This document shows positions 41,118 through 50,648 of a stretch of DNA of 64,000 bases, piece after piece. The notes under the pieces are model-generated. The model made no database searches. It worked only from the letters and a program-made list of their open reading frames with translations, and was not told where the DNA came from. Origin of the DNA: CAVSMC01 sp963728935 (GTDB lineage Bacteria > Pseudomonadota > Gammaproteobacteria > Burkholderiales > Casimicrobiaceae); the NCBI GenBank assembly GCA_963728935.1, contig CAVSMC010000001.1, positions 3,534,001 through 3,598,000 of the forward strand, in the 5' to 3' direction. Position 1 is the first letter of the stretch, and each line of letters starts with the position of its first letter. The position numbers were made by a program, and so were the translations under genes.

Positions 41118-42899
41118 ATGTTGGAAGAGTCCCCCGTCAACGCGCTCGTCGCCGACGATTCGGAAAAGCGACGCGCGCGCGAGTACGTTGCGGTGTTTCG
41201 CAGACGCAAGGGCGAAGTGATCGCGGTGGCCGTCCTGGTCGCGATCGTCGTCGTCGTCGTCGCGATGTGGTTGCCGCCCGTGTACCGCTCGGCAGCCACG
41301 ATACTAGTACAGGAGCAGGAGATACCCCCCGATCTAGTGCGTTCGACGATCACGAGCTTCGCCGACGAGCGCATCCAGGTGATCAGTCAGCAGGTGATGA
41401 CACGCACGGTCCTCCTACAGTTGGTCGATAAATACGATCTCTATAGCACGTTTCGCCATCGGGCCACCGAGGAGGAGATCGTCGAGCGCATGCGCAAGGA
41501 CATCAAGCTTTCGACGATCGACTCCAACATATCGGACCGAGGCAGCGGCCGCCGCGTGAACGCGACGATCGCGTTTCAGATCTCCTACGACTCGGTGCAT
41601 CCGGACCGTGCGCGGCAAGTTGTGAACGACCTGGTCTCGCTGTTTCTTAGCGAGAACGTCAAGGCGCGGCAGCAGAGCGTCGCCGAAATCAACGCGTTCC
41701 TCGGACAGGAAGCGGAGCGTGTCGCCGAGCAGCTGCGCGGCATCGAGGCGAACCTGGCTGCGTTCAAACGGCGTTATGCGTCGAGCTTGCCCGATTCGAT
41801 GGGCGTGAATATGCAGCTCGCCGAACGGACAAGCGCGGAGCTGCAGCAGGTCGACCGGGAGATGGCGATGCTGCAAGACCGCAGGCTCGCGCTCGAAGCG
41901 CAGATGCTGTTCGTCAAGCCACGCGCTCAGGCGCCGGGCGACGCCGGCGATCGCGACCGCACGCCCGAGGATCGGCTTCGTGCGTTGCGCGCGCAGTACA
42001 CCGCGTCGGCCGCCGTCTACGGGGCCGACCATCCCGACCTGCGCCGGATGCAACGGGAGATCGCGGCACTTGAAGCACAGACCGGGAAATCGGCCCCTGA
42101 CGCCGACGCGTCCGGCCAGCTGGCCGAGCTCGAAACGCGACTCGCCGCGCTCAAGAAGCAATACTCCGACGATCATCCCGACGTTCAGCGAACGGCCCGC
42201 TCGATCGCTGCGCTCAAAGCGGCGCGGGGTCCCGATCGCTCTTCGGCCGCGGGCGCGGATGCGGCGGTGCCGGACAACCCCGCCTACATCGCGCTGTCCA
42301 CGCAGCTCGACAGCGTGAAGCGCGAGCTGGCGAGCCTGGCCGCTACCAAGGAAAATCTTCGCGCGAGGCAGCGCGGGTATGATGCGCGCTTGTTGCAGAC
42401 TCCTGAGGTCGAGCGCGAGTATCGCGATCTCACCCGCGACTACGAGAACGCTCAGACGCGCTATCGCGAGATCAGGGGGAAGCAGATGCAGGCTGAGGTC
42501 GCGCAGGAACTCGAAAAGGATCGAAAGGCAGAGCGTTTCAGCCTCGCGGAGCCGGCGAATCTGCCGGGACGTCCGGTCAGCCCCAATCGAGTACGCATCG
42601 TGATGCTCGGGCTGGTCGGTGCGCTCGGCGCTGGACTCGGGTTCGCCTGGTTGCGCGAGGCGGCCGACCCTTCGGTCAAGGGTCCGTTGGATCTCGCCCG
42701 AATCACGAGACTGCCGATGCTCACGCCGATCCCGTACATCGAAACGCAGCGCGAACGGACCGCTACGCTGAGACGACGATATGTTGCGACCTGCGTCGCC
42801 GCGCTGAGCTGCACGGCGGTCCTGATTGCGCTTCACTTCGCGTTCCGGCCGCTGCCGCAGCTTTTCGCGCGGCTCGTCGGCGGCCTGACGTTCTGGTAA
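41118..42899 (+). CDS. Chain-length determinant / Wzz-type polysaccharide co-polymerase
   Basis: A 593-residue inner-membrane protein. Transmembrane helix 1 is near residues 34-52 (VIAVAVLVAIVVVVVAMW), followed by the Wzz domain (YRSAATILVQEQEIPPDLVR), a long coiled coil (about 190-460) and a GNVR-like segment. The closing helices are IVMLGLVGALGAGLGFAWLR and a last span near 560. The ATG at 41118 is set by AAGGAGG. It works with the ATPase encoded 5 bp downstream; in this family the pair controls polymer length by phosphorylation or ATP-dependent contact. Confidence 0.92.
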   Translation: MLEESPVNALVADDSEKRRAREYVAVFRRRKGEVIAVAVLVAIVVVVVAMWLPPVYRSAATILVQEQEIPPDLVRSTITSFADERIQVISQQVMTRTVLLQLVDKYDLYSTFRHRATEEEIVERMRKDIKLSTIDSNISDRGSGRRVNATIAFQISYDSVHPDRARQVVNDLVSLFLSENVKARQQSVAEINAFLGQEAERVAEQLRGIEANLAAFKRRYASSLPDSMGVNMQLAERTSAELQQVDREMAMLQDRRLALEAQMLFVKPRAQAPGDAGDRDRTPEDRLRALRAQYTASAAVYGADHPDLRRMQREIAALEAQTGKSAPDADASGQLAELETRLAALKKQYSDDHPDVQRTARSIAALKAARGPDRSSAAGADAAVPDNPAYIALSTQLDSVKRELASLAATKENLRARQRGYDARLLQTPEVEREYRDLTRDYENAQTRYREIRGKQMQAEVAQELEKDRKAERFSLAEPANLPGRPVSPNRVRIVMLGLVGALGAGLGFAWLREAADPSVKGPLDLARITRLPMLTPIPYIETQRERTATLRRRYVATCVAALSCTAVLIALHFAFRPLPQLFARLVGGLTFW

Positions 42900-42903
42900 C
42901 GGC

Positions 42904-43752
42904 GTGAGCGGCGCCGCCACCAACGCGCAGAACGAACCGATCATGGGCGCCGATTCGGACGACCTCGCTGCGGTTGTGCCGCTCAGAGCGCGCTTCCCCG
43001 GCCGCATCAAGTACACGACGACGCGGGTCCTGGACGTGTCCGAGCAGGTGCTCGAGCGCCACCGCGTGGCATCGATCGGCGATCAGGATACGAAAGGCGA
43101 TCCCTTCCGGCTGTTGCGCACGCAGGTGCTGATGGAGATGCGCAAGAACGGCTGGCGGACGCTTGCCGTGACGAGTCCCAATAAAGGTGCGGGCAAGACG
43201 ACGGTGTCGGTCAACCTCGCGATCGGCTTCGCAATGGAGCTCGATCACACCGCGTTGCTGGTCGACGCCGATCTTCGCGATCCGGATCTGCGGCACATGC
43301 TAGAACTCGAGGCGGGACCCGGCCTTGCCGACTACTTGATGGGAAGGGTATCGCTGCCCGGTCTGCTGCTCCACCCGAGCATCGGCAATCTCGTCGTCCT
43401 GCCAGGAGGCGCTCCGGTCACCAACACGTCGGAGCTGATGCGCTCGCCGATGATGGCGAACCTCATCTACGAGCTTCGCGATCGCTATCCGGACCGTCTC
43501 GTCGTCTTCGACGTGCCGCCCATACTCGCGGGTGCCGACACGCTGGCGATATCGGCGTATGTCGACGCGACGATCCTGCTGGTCGAGGAGCGGAAGACCA
43601 TCCGCGACGACATCGTTCGTTCATGCGAGCTGCTGCGCCATTCGAACCTTATCGGCGTCGTGCTCAACAAGTCGCGGGAGCTGCGCAAGCCGGACCCGCT
43701 CATGCGAAGCAAGCCCGGTCTTCTTCGTCGGGTGCTGCACGGTGACGAGTAG
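42904..43752 (+). CDS. BY-kinase-like ATPase of the polysaccharide locus (CpsD/Wzc C-domain type)
   Basis: A 282-residue cytoplasmic ATPase with a GTG start. Walker A is SPNKGAGKTT (about residues 90-99), A' is LLVDADLRDP and B is LVVFDVPP, the set that defines bacterial tyrosine kinases. The C-terminal tyrosine cluster is missing (the end is LLRRVLHGDE), so it may not autophosphorylate in the usual way. It starts just after the Wzz stop and is surely co-expressed. It is the last gene of this rightward operon, facing the convergent sugar-synthesis block. Confidence 0.9.
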   Translation: MSGAATNAQNEPIMGADSDDLAAVVPLRARFPGRIKYTTTRVLDVSEQVLERHRVASIGDQDTKGDPFRLLRTQVLMEMRKNGWRTLAVTSPNKGAGKTTVSVNLAIGFAMELDHTALLVDADLRDPDLRHMLELEAGPGLADYLMGRVSLPGLLLHPSIGNLVVLPGGAPVTNTSELMRSPMMANLIYELRDRYPDRLVVFDVPPILAGADTLAISAYVDATILLVEERKTIRDDIVRSCELLRHSNLIGVVLNKSRELRKPDPLMRSKPGLLRRVLHGDE

Positions 43753-43794
43753 TGACTGCCACCCGGCGCGCTCGTGGCGCTCCGCTGTAACGGC

Positions 43795-44448
43795 TCAACG
43801 AATCGACCGCGCGGGATTGCCCGCGTAGACGGCGTTCGCGGGAATGTCCGCAATGACCGTGCTTCCCAGTCCGACCATCGCCATCTCGCCGATCACGACG
43901 TCGTGCTTAATGCTGGTCCCGCTCGCGATGTAGCAGTTATCGCCGACGGCAACGCCGCCAGCGATGGTGACGTTCGACCCGACAAGCGTCCACGAACCGA
44001 TGCGCGCGTCATGATGGATCACGGTGTTCGGGAGCACGCAGACATGGTTGCCGATAATCGCGTTGCTCGTCACCACGACACCCGCCATAAACAGCACGTT
44101 GTGGCCGATCTGCGCGAGCGGCGATATGCGGGCGCCCGAATGGATAACGGTCACGAAACGCGACGGCGCGACGCCCAGGCTCTCGATGAGCGCCCTGCGG
44201 CTGCGATACGACTGCGGACCGCCAGGCACCGCGAGCACGCGAGCGTCCGGGTGCGACGTCAGTGCGCGGCGGTCGAGAACCGGATGACCGTGGCGCTCCG
44301 TTCCCCGCTTGTCGGGGGCATCGTCGACGAAACCGATCATGCGCAGCCCGGGATCCAGACAATCGAGCGCTTCGATCGCATTACCGTTGCAGGGAAAGAT
44401 CAGCAGTTCGTTTCCCCCTGCGCTGCCCCCGGCGCGTACCGCCTGCAT
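43795..44448 (-). CDS. NeuD/PglD-type sugar O- or N-acyltransferase
   Basis: A 217-residue acyltransferase. The N-terminal half is a Rossmann-like PglD_N domain (LLIFPCNGNAIEALDCLD). The C-terminal half is a left-handed beta helix of hexapeptide repeats (ISPLAQIGHNVLFMAGV, AIIGNHVCVLPNTVIHHDA, IAGGVAVGDNCYIASG). The His in NTVIHHDA is the likely catalytic base. It would transfer an acetyl group to an amino- or hydroxy-sugar nucleotide. It lies 12 bp after the DegT aminotransferase gene in the same operon. Confidence 0.88.
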   Translation of the reverse strand: MQAVRAGGSAGGNELLIFPCNGNAIEALDCLDPGLRMIGFVDDAPDKRGTERHGHPVLDRRALTSHPDARVLAVPGGPQSYRSRRALIESLGVAPSRFVTVIHSGARISPLAQIGHNVLFMAGVVVTSNAIIGNHVCVLPNTVIHHDARIGSWTLVGSNVTIAGGVAVGDNCYIASGTSIKHDVVIGEMAMVGLGSTVIADIPANAVYAGNPARSIR

Positions 44449-44460
44449 CGCGCGTCCGAT

Positions 44461-45594
44461 CTAGGCGGCGTCGGCGAGCCCGCCGGCACACTCTGCCGGT
44501 GCAACGAGCTCCAATAGCGTCGCGGCGACCTGCTCGCGCTGACTGCCGGTGAGTTCCGCGAACATCGGCAACGACAGCACTTCGTTGGCCGCCCGCTCCG
44601 CGTGTGGGAAGTCGCCGCGCGCATGACCCAAGTCTGCGAATGCGGGCAGCAAATGGACGGGAATCGGGTAGTGGATACCTGTTTGGATGCCGCGCGCACC
44701 GAGTGTCTGTTGCCAGGCGCTTCGCTGCGGGCAACGGATCGCATAGACGTGATAGACGTGGCGCGTCCACGGCATCGACGTCGGCGTCGCGATGCCGTTG
44801 CAAGCCAGCAGACGATCGTAGTGCGATGCCGCTTCACGCCGCGCCTCGGTCCATGCTTCGAGATGACGTAGCTTCACCCGCAACACGGCGCCCTGGATGC
44901 CTTCCATCCGGTAGTTGTAGCCCTTCAACACATGCTCGTACTTGCGCTCTGCGCCCCAGTCGCGAAGCATGCGGATCGTGCGCGCGTAGACAGGGTCGTT
45001 CGTCACGACCATGCCGCCTTCACCGTATGCGCCGAGGTTCTTGCCCGGGTAGAAGCTGAAACACCCCATGTCGCCGATGCTTCCGACACGACGACCTTTG
45101 TACTCCGAACCGTGCGCCTGCGCCGCGTCCTCGATCACCTTGAGACCGTGGCGCCGCGCAATATCGAGAATCGGATCGAGGTCGGCGGCGTGACCGTACA
45201 GATGCACGGGCAGGATCGCCTTCGTCCTGTCGGTGATCGCCGCCTCGATCGACGCCACGTCGATCGTGTACGTGCGCGAATCGATATCCACGAACACGGG
45301 CTTTGCGCCGGCGTACACGATCGCCGACACCGTTGCGACGAACGTGAACGGCACGGTGATCACCTCGTCGCCCGGCCCGATGCCGGCCGCTAGCAGCGCG
45401 AGGTGGAGCGCGCTCGTGCCGGTGTTGACGGCAACGCCATGGCGGGCTGCGCAATAGCCCGCGAACTCTTCCTCGAAAGCGGCGACTTCGGGCCCGAGCG
45501 TGAACTGACAGCTCTCGAGCACGCGCTGGATGGCAGCGTTGACCTCGCCTTTGATTGAAGCGTATTGCGCCTTCAGATCGATGAACGGAATCAC
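44461..45594 (-). CDS. DegT/DnrJ/EryC1/StrS sugar aminotransferase (WlbC/WbpE-like)
   Basis: A 377-residue PLP aminotransferase. The start is GTG at 45594 (MIPFIDLKAQYA); GGGGAAG stands upstream and it overlaps the Gfo/Idh stop by four bases. The longer open frame to 46350 is an antisense shadow. Motifs: NTGTSALHLAL (PLP phosphate), IEDAAQAHGSEY, and the PLP lysine in FSFYPGKNLGAYGEGG. It should aminate the 3-keto sugar nucleotide made by the Gfo/Idh enzyme, giving a 3-amino sugar for the diacetamido-uronic pathway. Confidence 0.92.
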   Translation of the reverse strand: MIPFIDLKAQYASIKGEVNAAIQRVLESCQFTLGPEVAAFEEEFAGYCAARHGVAVNTGTSALHLALLAAGIGPGDEVITVPFTFVATVSAIVYAGAKPVFVDIDSRTYTIDVASIEAAITDRTKAILPVHLYGHAADLDPILDIARRHGLKVIEDAAQAHGSEYKGRRVGSIGDMGCFSFYPGKNLGAYGEGGMVVTNDPVYARTIRMLRDWGAERKYEHVLKGYNYRMEGIQGAVLRVKLRHLEAWTEARREAASHYDRLLACNGIATPTSMPWTRHVYHVYAIRCPQRSAWQQTLGARGIQTGIHYPIPVHLLPAFADLGHARGDFPHAERAANEVLSLPMFAELTGSQREQVAATLLELVAPAECAGGLADAA

Positions 45595-46619
45595 GAATTC
45601 TTCCCCTGTCGTTGAATGTAGACGGTCTCTCCCTTGCCGCGCATCGAACTCGTCGCGCATTCGATGAGTTCGACGACGCGCAAACCCAGCTGGCCGTTGG
45701 TTTCCGGCGCAGCGCCACCCTCGATGCAGGCGAGGAAATGCTCGCTCTCGACCCGCAGCGCCTCGGTGACCGCAAGCTTGGGCGCCCACATGTCGCCCGT
45801 CCGATAGCCGACGCGCATCTCCTGAATCTGCTTCGGATCGTCGGTGAAGCTCACGCCCTTGTCGTATACTTTGATCTTCTCGCTCGGCTCCAGATCGTCG
45901 TACGTGATCATCTTGTTGCTCCCGCCGATCAGGATCTGCCGAACCTTCACGGGAGCGAGCCAGCTCACGTTCGCATGGGCAATCGTCCCCGAATCGTAGA
46001 AGAGCGTGATGTACGCGAGGTTCTCCGGCGTGCCGGGGAAGTGGTTGGTTCCGCTCGCCGAGACCGCCGTCGGATGCTCGCGAAGCACGTAATCGAGTAT
46101 CGAAAAGTCGTGGACGGCGAGGTCGGATATCACGCTGACGTCGCGCTGGAACAATCCGAGATTGACGCGGATGGAGTCGTAGTAGTAGACGCGGCCGAGC
46201 TCGCCGCTGCGCACGATCTCCGCCATCTTGCGCACAGCGCCGGTGTAGATGAACGTGTGGTCGACGATGAGTATCCGGCCGCGCCGCTCGGCCTCGTCGA
46301 TGAGCTTGCGCGCCTGCAAGGCCGACTCGGTCATCGGCTTCTCGATCCACAGGTGCTTGCCGGCGCGCAGCACAGCCATTCCGAGCTCGAAATGGGTGCT
46401 CACGGGCGTCGCCACCGCGATCGCATCGATGCTCGAGTCGTTCAGAAGCTCCCGGAAGTCGTTCGTCGTCTTGACCGCCGGATAGCGACGCTTGACGAGC
46501 GCGAGCTTGTTCGCGTCGAGGTCTGACACCGCCGTGACCGTCGCGCCGGGCGTCTCCGCGAAATTGCGGACGAGGTTGGGCCCCCAGTAGCCGTAACCGA
46601 TGATTGCTATGTTGACCAT
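45591..46619 (-). CDS. Gfo/Idh/MocA dehydrogenase (WlbA/WbpB-like)
   Basis: A 342-residue NAD-dependent dehydrogenase. The Rossmann motif is IIGYGYWGPNLVRNF at residues 6-20, the EKP motif is LWIEKPMTESA, and the His-bearing segment is ISDLAVHDFSILDYV. It matches the enzymes that oxidise UDP-GlcNAc-uronate at C3 in the WlbA/WbpB branch. Followed by the aminotransferase (overlap GTGA) and preceded by the acetyltransferase gene, it completes a WlbA-B-C style set. The dehydrogenase forming the uronate (WlbA partner WbpA type) is not in the window. Confidence 0.9.
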   Translation of the reverse strand: MVNIAIIGYGYWGPNLVRNFAETPGATVTAVSDLDANKLALVKRRYPAVKTTNDFRELLNDSSIDAIAVATPVSTHFELGMAVLRAGKHLWIEKPMTESALQARKLIDEAERRGRILIVDHTFIYTGAVRKMAEIVRSGELGRVYYYDSIRVNLGLFQRDVSVISDLAVHDFSILDYVLREHPTAVSASGTNHFPGTPENLAYITLFYDSGTIAHANVSWLAPVKVRQILIGGSNKMITYDDLEPSEKIKVYDKGVSFTDDPKQIQEMRVGYRTGDMWAPKLAVTEALRVESEHFLACIEGGAAPETNGQLGLRVVELIECATSSMRGKGETVYIQRQGKNS

Positions 46620-46692
46620 GCAGCGCGCCCTCCCTTGTGCGCGTCCTGCGGTGAGCTGACTTCTGCGATTTGCCCGTTGCTTCTTGCGACGG

Positions 46693-47172
46693 TCACTTCA
46701 CGTCGCGGCGGTGCTGAATGACGCGAGCCGGAACGCCTGCGACGATCGCATGGTCCGGCACGTCCTGCGTTACGACCGCGCCCGCTCCGACGAGCGCGCC
46801 TTCGCCGATCGTCACGCCGGACATGATCGTCGCGTTGGTTCCGATCGACGCACGCCGCTTCACACGGGTCGGCTCGACCGTCCAGTCCGCTTCGGTCTGC
46901 AGACCGCCGTCGGCGTTGGTCGCCCTAGGATAGCGATCGTTGATGAACATCACGCCATGGCCGATGAACACCTCCTCATCGATGACCACTCCTTCACAAA
47001 TGAACGTGTGCGACGAGATCTTGCACCGCGCTCCTACGACGGCCTTCTTCTGTATCTCGACGAACGCGCCGATCTTCGTGTCGTCGCCGATCGTGCACCC
47101 GTACAGGTTGACGAGCGATGGCTGGAATATGTTGACGTTGGTCCCGAGCGAAACCGTTTCCGAAATTGGCAT
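46693..47172 (-). CDS. Hexapeptide acetyltransferase (WlbB/WbpD-like)
   Basis: A 159-residue left-handed beta-helix acetyltransferase (TVSLGTNVNIFQPSLVN, GCTIGDDTKIGAFVEI, GVVIDEEVFIGHGVMFIND). It ends with the nucleotide-sugar family tail VTQDVPDHAIVAGVPARVI. It most resembles WlbB/WbpD, which acetylates the 3-amino group of the uronic sugar. It is 73 bp upstream of the Gfo/Idh gene and probably in the same operon. Confidence 0.9.
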   Translation of the reverse strand: MPISETVSLGTNVNIFQPSLVNLYGCTIGDDTKIGAFVEIQKKAVVGARCKISSHTFICEGVVIDEEVFIGHGVMFINDRYPRATNADGGLQTEADWTVEPTRVKRRASIGTNATIMSGVTIGEGALVGAGAVVTQDVPDHAIVAGVPARVIQHRRDVK

Positions 47173-47259
47173 GGCGCTTCATCCCTCTTCGCTTATTTAC
47201 AGTGAATCGCCATCGGCCGCAGACGCATCGACCCGGATTCGTCGACTCGACAGCGAGCG

Positions 47260-47670
47260 CTATGGCCGCTGCGTAGGTGCGATGTTGATCCGCGCGGACG
47301 CCCCGTTGAGCAGATGAAGGAGGTTTGGCGACCTCGGCGGCGCTGCCAGCCAGCCGATGGCGACGCCGGTGCCGTTTGCAAGCATGTCCCCGACGGAGAA
47401 GGTCCGATAGGTCGTGAAAAGCTGAGCGAACTCGACGACGATGCCGAGTAGAACCAGGGCGAGCGCGGTCCGCGCGCGGAACGTCCCATCGGTGCTGAGC
47501 TGCGCAAACCAGAGCATCAGGCATCCGTAGGCCGCGACGTGCTCGAGCTTGTCGCCCTGAGGGACGTCGAGCCGTGGAGCGTCAGGGATCAATGATGCAT
47601 ACACGACGGCGAACGCCGCGATCCATCCGATCGCCGTCCACGCCTGTCTCCAGCGGTGTGCTTCGACCAT
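47260..47670 (-). CDS. VanZ-family membrane protein
   Basis: A 136-residue protein with about four hydrophobic segments and the VanZ-like motif DKLEHVAAYGCLMLWFAQL (Lys-x-x-His), then GIVVEFAQLFTTYRTFSVGD (Glu and Asp). VanZ-type proteins are common in exopolysaccharide loci of betaproteobacteria; their job is not settled. It is the first gene of the minus-strand block. Confidence 0.85.
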   Translation of the reverse strand: MVEAHRWRQAWTAIGWIAAFAVVYASLIPDAPRLDVPQGDKLEHVAAYGCLMLWFAQLSTDGTFRARTALALVLLGIVVEFAQLFTTYRTFSVGDMLANGTGVAIGWLAAPPRSPNLLHLLNGASARINIAPTQRP

Positions 47671-48111
47671 TCAGCGAACCTGTACCAACGAGTGTCGACA
47701 GCCGCTGAAAGACGAATGCATACTGTTCGCGCATGAATCATCGCGCGAACGCCGAGTGCACGGCGCCAATTCGTGAGCGAATGCCGGTGTCGATTTTTTT
47801 TATACTCAAATGTGGAAACTTGATACATGGGAAAAACCTACTAAGGCAAGTGCTGTACTGCTCAGGACGATGACTCACTAGCGCAATGCGGAACAATCGT
47901 CCGTTATCCGGGAGCATTGTTGACGACAGGCCACGGACACCGAACGTCGACCTCGACGCTAGGGACAGCAGTGGGAACGCCAAAGGCGCGCGAAAGATTT
48001 TCAATCTCCTGCGGCCTCAGACCGAGTTCACCGATTAAGCATTTGAAAAGTCCGTTCATTTTGACCCTGGCGTGGTTTCTGCAACTGCCCTCGCGCCAAT
48101 AGCGCACAAGG
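47671..48111. promoter_or_regulatory. Divergent intergenic region between VanZ and histidine-kinase genes
   Basis: About 440 bp, AT-rich around 47785-47880 with a run of eight T at 47793-47800. It must hold the promoters of both the leftward sugar operon and the rightward kinase operon, though I cannot place them. A 51-codon minus-strand frame (47904-48059, MNGLFKCLIGELGLRPQEIE) is the only small frame with protein-like composition; it is weakly supported. Confidence 0.45.
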
Positions 48112-49977
48112 GTGGCCGCGTCGTTCACGCGGCGCTCGGAGTTCGCAGGGATGCTAGGCGCGCTGATACGAATGGCTCTCAACAGATCGTCTGGAACCAA
48201 CGGCGGGCCGCGCACGCGGGCGGGAACGGCGGGTCCTCGCGCGCAGCCACCGTCGCCAATGGCTGCGTCCCTCGACGCGATTACGAACCGCGTCGACTCG
48301 CAGCCGCCCCTCGACCGGGCCGGCAAGACCGACATGCTGCTCGTCGCGGGCGTTCGGTCGGTTCTCGCGCTCGCCGGTCTGTTCATCACATGGGTGGTGC
48401 CGCTCGAGAACGAACGGTTCGCCTTGCTCACCCATATCTCGCTGATCGCGTACTCTCTCTACAGCGTCTGGACCGTATGGGTGGTGTCGCGCTCGCGCGC
48501 ACGCCTTTCCAACCGCGCGCTCACGTGGGTCGACGTGCTGTTCGCAGGCTACCTTGCCGCCCTGACCGAACGGACGAACGACATATTCTTCTATTTCTTC
48601 TTCTTCGCCATTCTCTCGGCCGCATTCACCCGCGGCGCTCGCGAAGGGATGCGCGTGTCGGTCGCGTCGGCGGTTCTGTTCACGATCTCGGGTCTAGCGA
48701 TGTCGCCATTCCCGACAACCGAGCTGCTCGATCGCACTTTGGTCCGGCCGGTTTGCCTTCTCGCTCTCGGGCTGCTGATCTCGCATTGGGGCGGCACCGA
48801 GCTCGAACTCAAGCAACGGCTCGTGCTGTTGCGGGAGATCGGCAGCGTCTCGAACTCGCGTGCCGGTGCGTCGAGGACGATCGACACGATGCTTCGGCGA
48901 CTCTGCCAGTTCTTCGGCGCGGACAGTGCCATTCTCGCTGTGCAGGGAGGCGGTGCGGCGGCGGGCGGCACGATCTACGCGGCATCGACATCGGACAGCA
49001 CGCGGCGCGAACTGATGCAGGCATCCGAAGAGACGATACGGCTGTTCATGGCCGTGCCGCAGCGGGCGGTCACCTGGCCCCGCAAGACGGTTTCGGAGCG
49101 CTATGTCCAGCTCGACACGCCGTCGCACATGAACGAAGTCCGCGCGAAGGCGCCGGACGTGTCGGCGCTCGCGCATCTAATCGAAGCGAAGTTCATCGCC
49201 CTCGCCGGGTACCGGCAGGGCAACGGCATCGAAGGCAGGCTTGTTCTCGCCCGCGAAAGCAGGCGATTTCGGGAAGCCGATGCAATGTTCCTCGCGCATT
49301 GCTCGGGAGCCCTCGCCGCGGTCGTCGAGAACGTTACGCTGACGGAGGAGCTGATCGCGCGCACCGTCGAGTTCGAGCGGCTGAACATCTCGCGCGACCT
49401 GCACGACACGATGATCCAGCCCTACATTGGTCTGCGCATGGCGATCGAGGGTGCGGCGCGCGAATTCCGCGACGACGACCGAATCTCCGCGCGGCTCGCA
49501 GAGCTCATCGAGATGACGGAGATCGGCATTCAGGAGTTGCGAGACTACGCCACGCGGCTGCGCTCCGGCATCTCTGGCGACAGCGGGCCGCTCGCTTCCG
49601 CTATCGAAAGGCAGGCGGCACGCTTCGCGCGCTATTACGCGATGGATGTTGACGTCAAGATCGATCCGTCGTTGCAGCTCGAGGGCAGCGTCGCCGATGC
49701 CGTGTTCCAGATGGTCGCCGAAGGAATGAGCAACGTCGTTCGCCACACCACCGCCCGCCGCGCCCGCGTCGCGGTATGGAACAACGGTGACGGTTGTACG
49801 CTGGAGATTTCGAACCCGCTTGCCGATGGAGTTCCGGGACCTGCTCCGTTCGTTCCCCACTCGATCGCCGAGCGCGCCAAGGACCTCGGCGGTCGAATCT
49901 CGGTCAAGCCATCGCGCAACGGCCATACAATCGTGACCGTTACGGTTCCTCATCCATTGCGGAGCACGCTAACATGA
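48112..49977 (+). CDS. Membrane sensor histidine kinase with GAF domain
   Basis: A 621-residue kinase if started at GTG 48112; ATGs at 48151 and 48172 are alternatives. Six hydrophobic segments occur between about residues 75 and 230 (LLVAGVRSVLALAGLFITWV, DIFFYFFFFAILSAAFT). A GAF-like domain covers about 240-415. The HisKA_3 helix has the phospho-His in ISRDLHDTMIQ (about residue 431), and the HATPase domain has the N-box EGMSNVVRHT and G-rich loops. NarX/DesK type. It overlaps the response-regulator start by ATGA. By position it senses an envelope or redox signal and controls the polysaccharide locus. Confidence 0.9.
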   Translation: MAASFTRRSEFAGMLGALIRMALNRSSGTNGGPRTRAGTAGPRAQPPSPMAASLDAITNRVDSQPPLDRAGKTDMLLVAGVRSVLALAGLFITWVVPLENERFALLTHISLIAYSLYSVWTVWVVSRSRARLSNRALTWVDVLFAGYLAALTERTNDIFFYFFFFAILSAAFTRGAREGMRVSVASAVLFTISGLAMSPFPTTELLDRTLVRPVCLLALGLLISHWGGTELELKQRLVLLREIGSVSNSRAGASRTIDTMLRRLCQFFGADSAILAVQGGGAAAGGTIYAASTSDSTRRELMQASEETIRLFMAVPQRAVTWPRKTVSERYVQLDTPSHMNEVRAKAPDVSALAHLIEAKFIALAGYRQGNGIEGRLVLARESRRFREADAMFLAHCSGALAAVVENVTLTEELIARTVEFERLNISRDLHDTMIQPYIGLRMAIEGAAREFRDDDRISARLAELIEMTEIGIQELRDYATRLRSGISGDSGPLASAIERQAARFARYYAMDVDVKIDPSLQLEGSVADAVFQMVAEGMSNVVRHTTARRARVAVWNNGDGCTLEISNPLADGVPGPAPFVPHSIAERAKDLGGRISVKPSRNGHTIVTVTVPHPLRSTLT

Positions 49978-50648
49978 CAGCACCCATCCAGGTCCTTCTC
50001 GTCGACGACCACCGCTCGGTGCTTCGCGGTCTCGAGTGGCTGATCAATGCGGAGGCGCCGGTGATGAAGGTGATCGGCACGGCGACAACGTCGGACGAAG
50101 CGTGCCGTATGTGCGACGAATTGCGTCCCGACGTTGTGATGCTCGACCTCGACCTCGGCGGGCAGAACGGAGCGGACGCGATCCCTAAACTCACGGCGAA
50201 CGGCCACACGGCCGTCCTCGTGCTCACCGGCGTTCGCAATCCCGAGGCGCACCACGCGGCAGTCGTGGCCGGGGCGATGGGGGTCGTGCCGAAGGAGGCC
50301 GACGCCGAGGTGATCATCAAGGCAATCAGCAAGGTGCACGCAGGCGAAATATGGTTGGATCGGCTCAGCACTCAAAAGGTGCTGTTGACGCTGGCGAACC
50401 AGTCACGCTTGCACTCGACGACCGAAAAACCCGATCCGGCCATCGCGAGTCTCACGCCGCGCGAGCGCGAAATCATCCTGGCGCTTACGACCAACGCCGG
50501 CGCGCCCGCGAAGCAGATCGCATCGCTTCTCGGCATCAGCGAGCACACGCTGCGTAACCACCTATCGTCCATCTACGACAAGCTCGGCGTATCGAATAGG
50601 CTCGGATTGTACGAGTTCGCGCAAAAGCGCCGCTTGACCAGTAACTGA
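49974..50648 (+). CDS. NarL/LuxR-type response regulator
   Basis: A 224-residue regulator partner of the kinase (overlap of four bases). The receiver has Asp-Asp at 11-12, phospho-Asp58 (VVMLDLDLGG) and Lys107; the LuxR HTH has TPREREIILAL and ISEHTLRNHLSSIYD. It is nearly identical to the orphan at 34964-35650. A direct role in controlling the divergent sugar operon or the downstream genes is inferred from position. Confidence 0.93.
   Translation: MTAPIQVLLVDDHRSVLRGLEWLINAEAPVMKVIGTATTSDEACRMCDELRPDVVMLDLDLGGQNGADAIPKLTANGHTAVLVLTGVRNPEAHHAAVVAGAMGVVPKEADAEVIIKAISKVHAGEIWLDRLSTQKVLLTLANQSRLHSTTEKPDPAIASLTPREREIILALTTNAGAPAKQIASLLGISEHTLRNHLSSIYDKLGVSNRLGLYEFAQKRRLTSN

Noticed and set aside
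41415..43016. 533-codon minus-strand frame
   Set aside because: Antisense to the Wzz and BY-kinase genes, which are unmistakable.
45595..46350. N-terminal extension of the DegT aminotransferase frame
   Set aside because: The extra 250 codons overlap the Gfo/Idh gene on the same strand in another frame and are arginine-rich; a GTG with a ribosome binding site at 45594 gives the family N-terminus.
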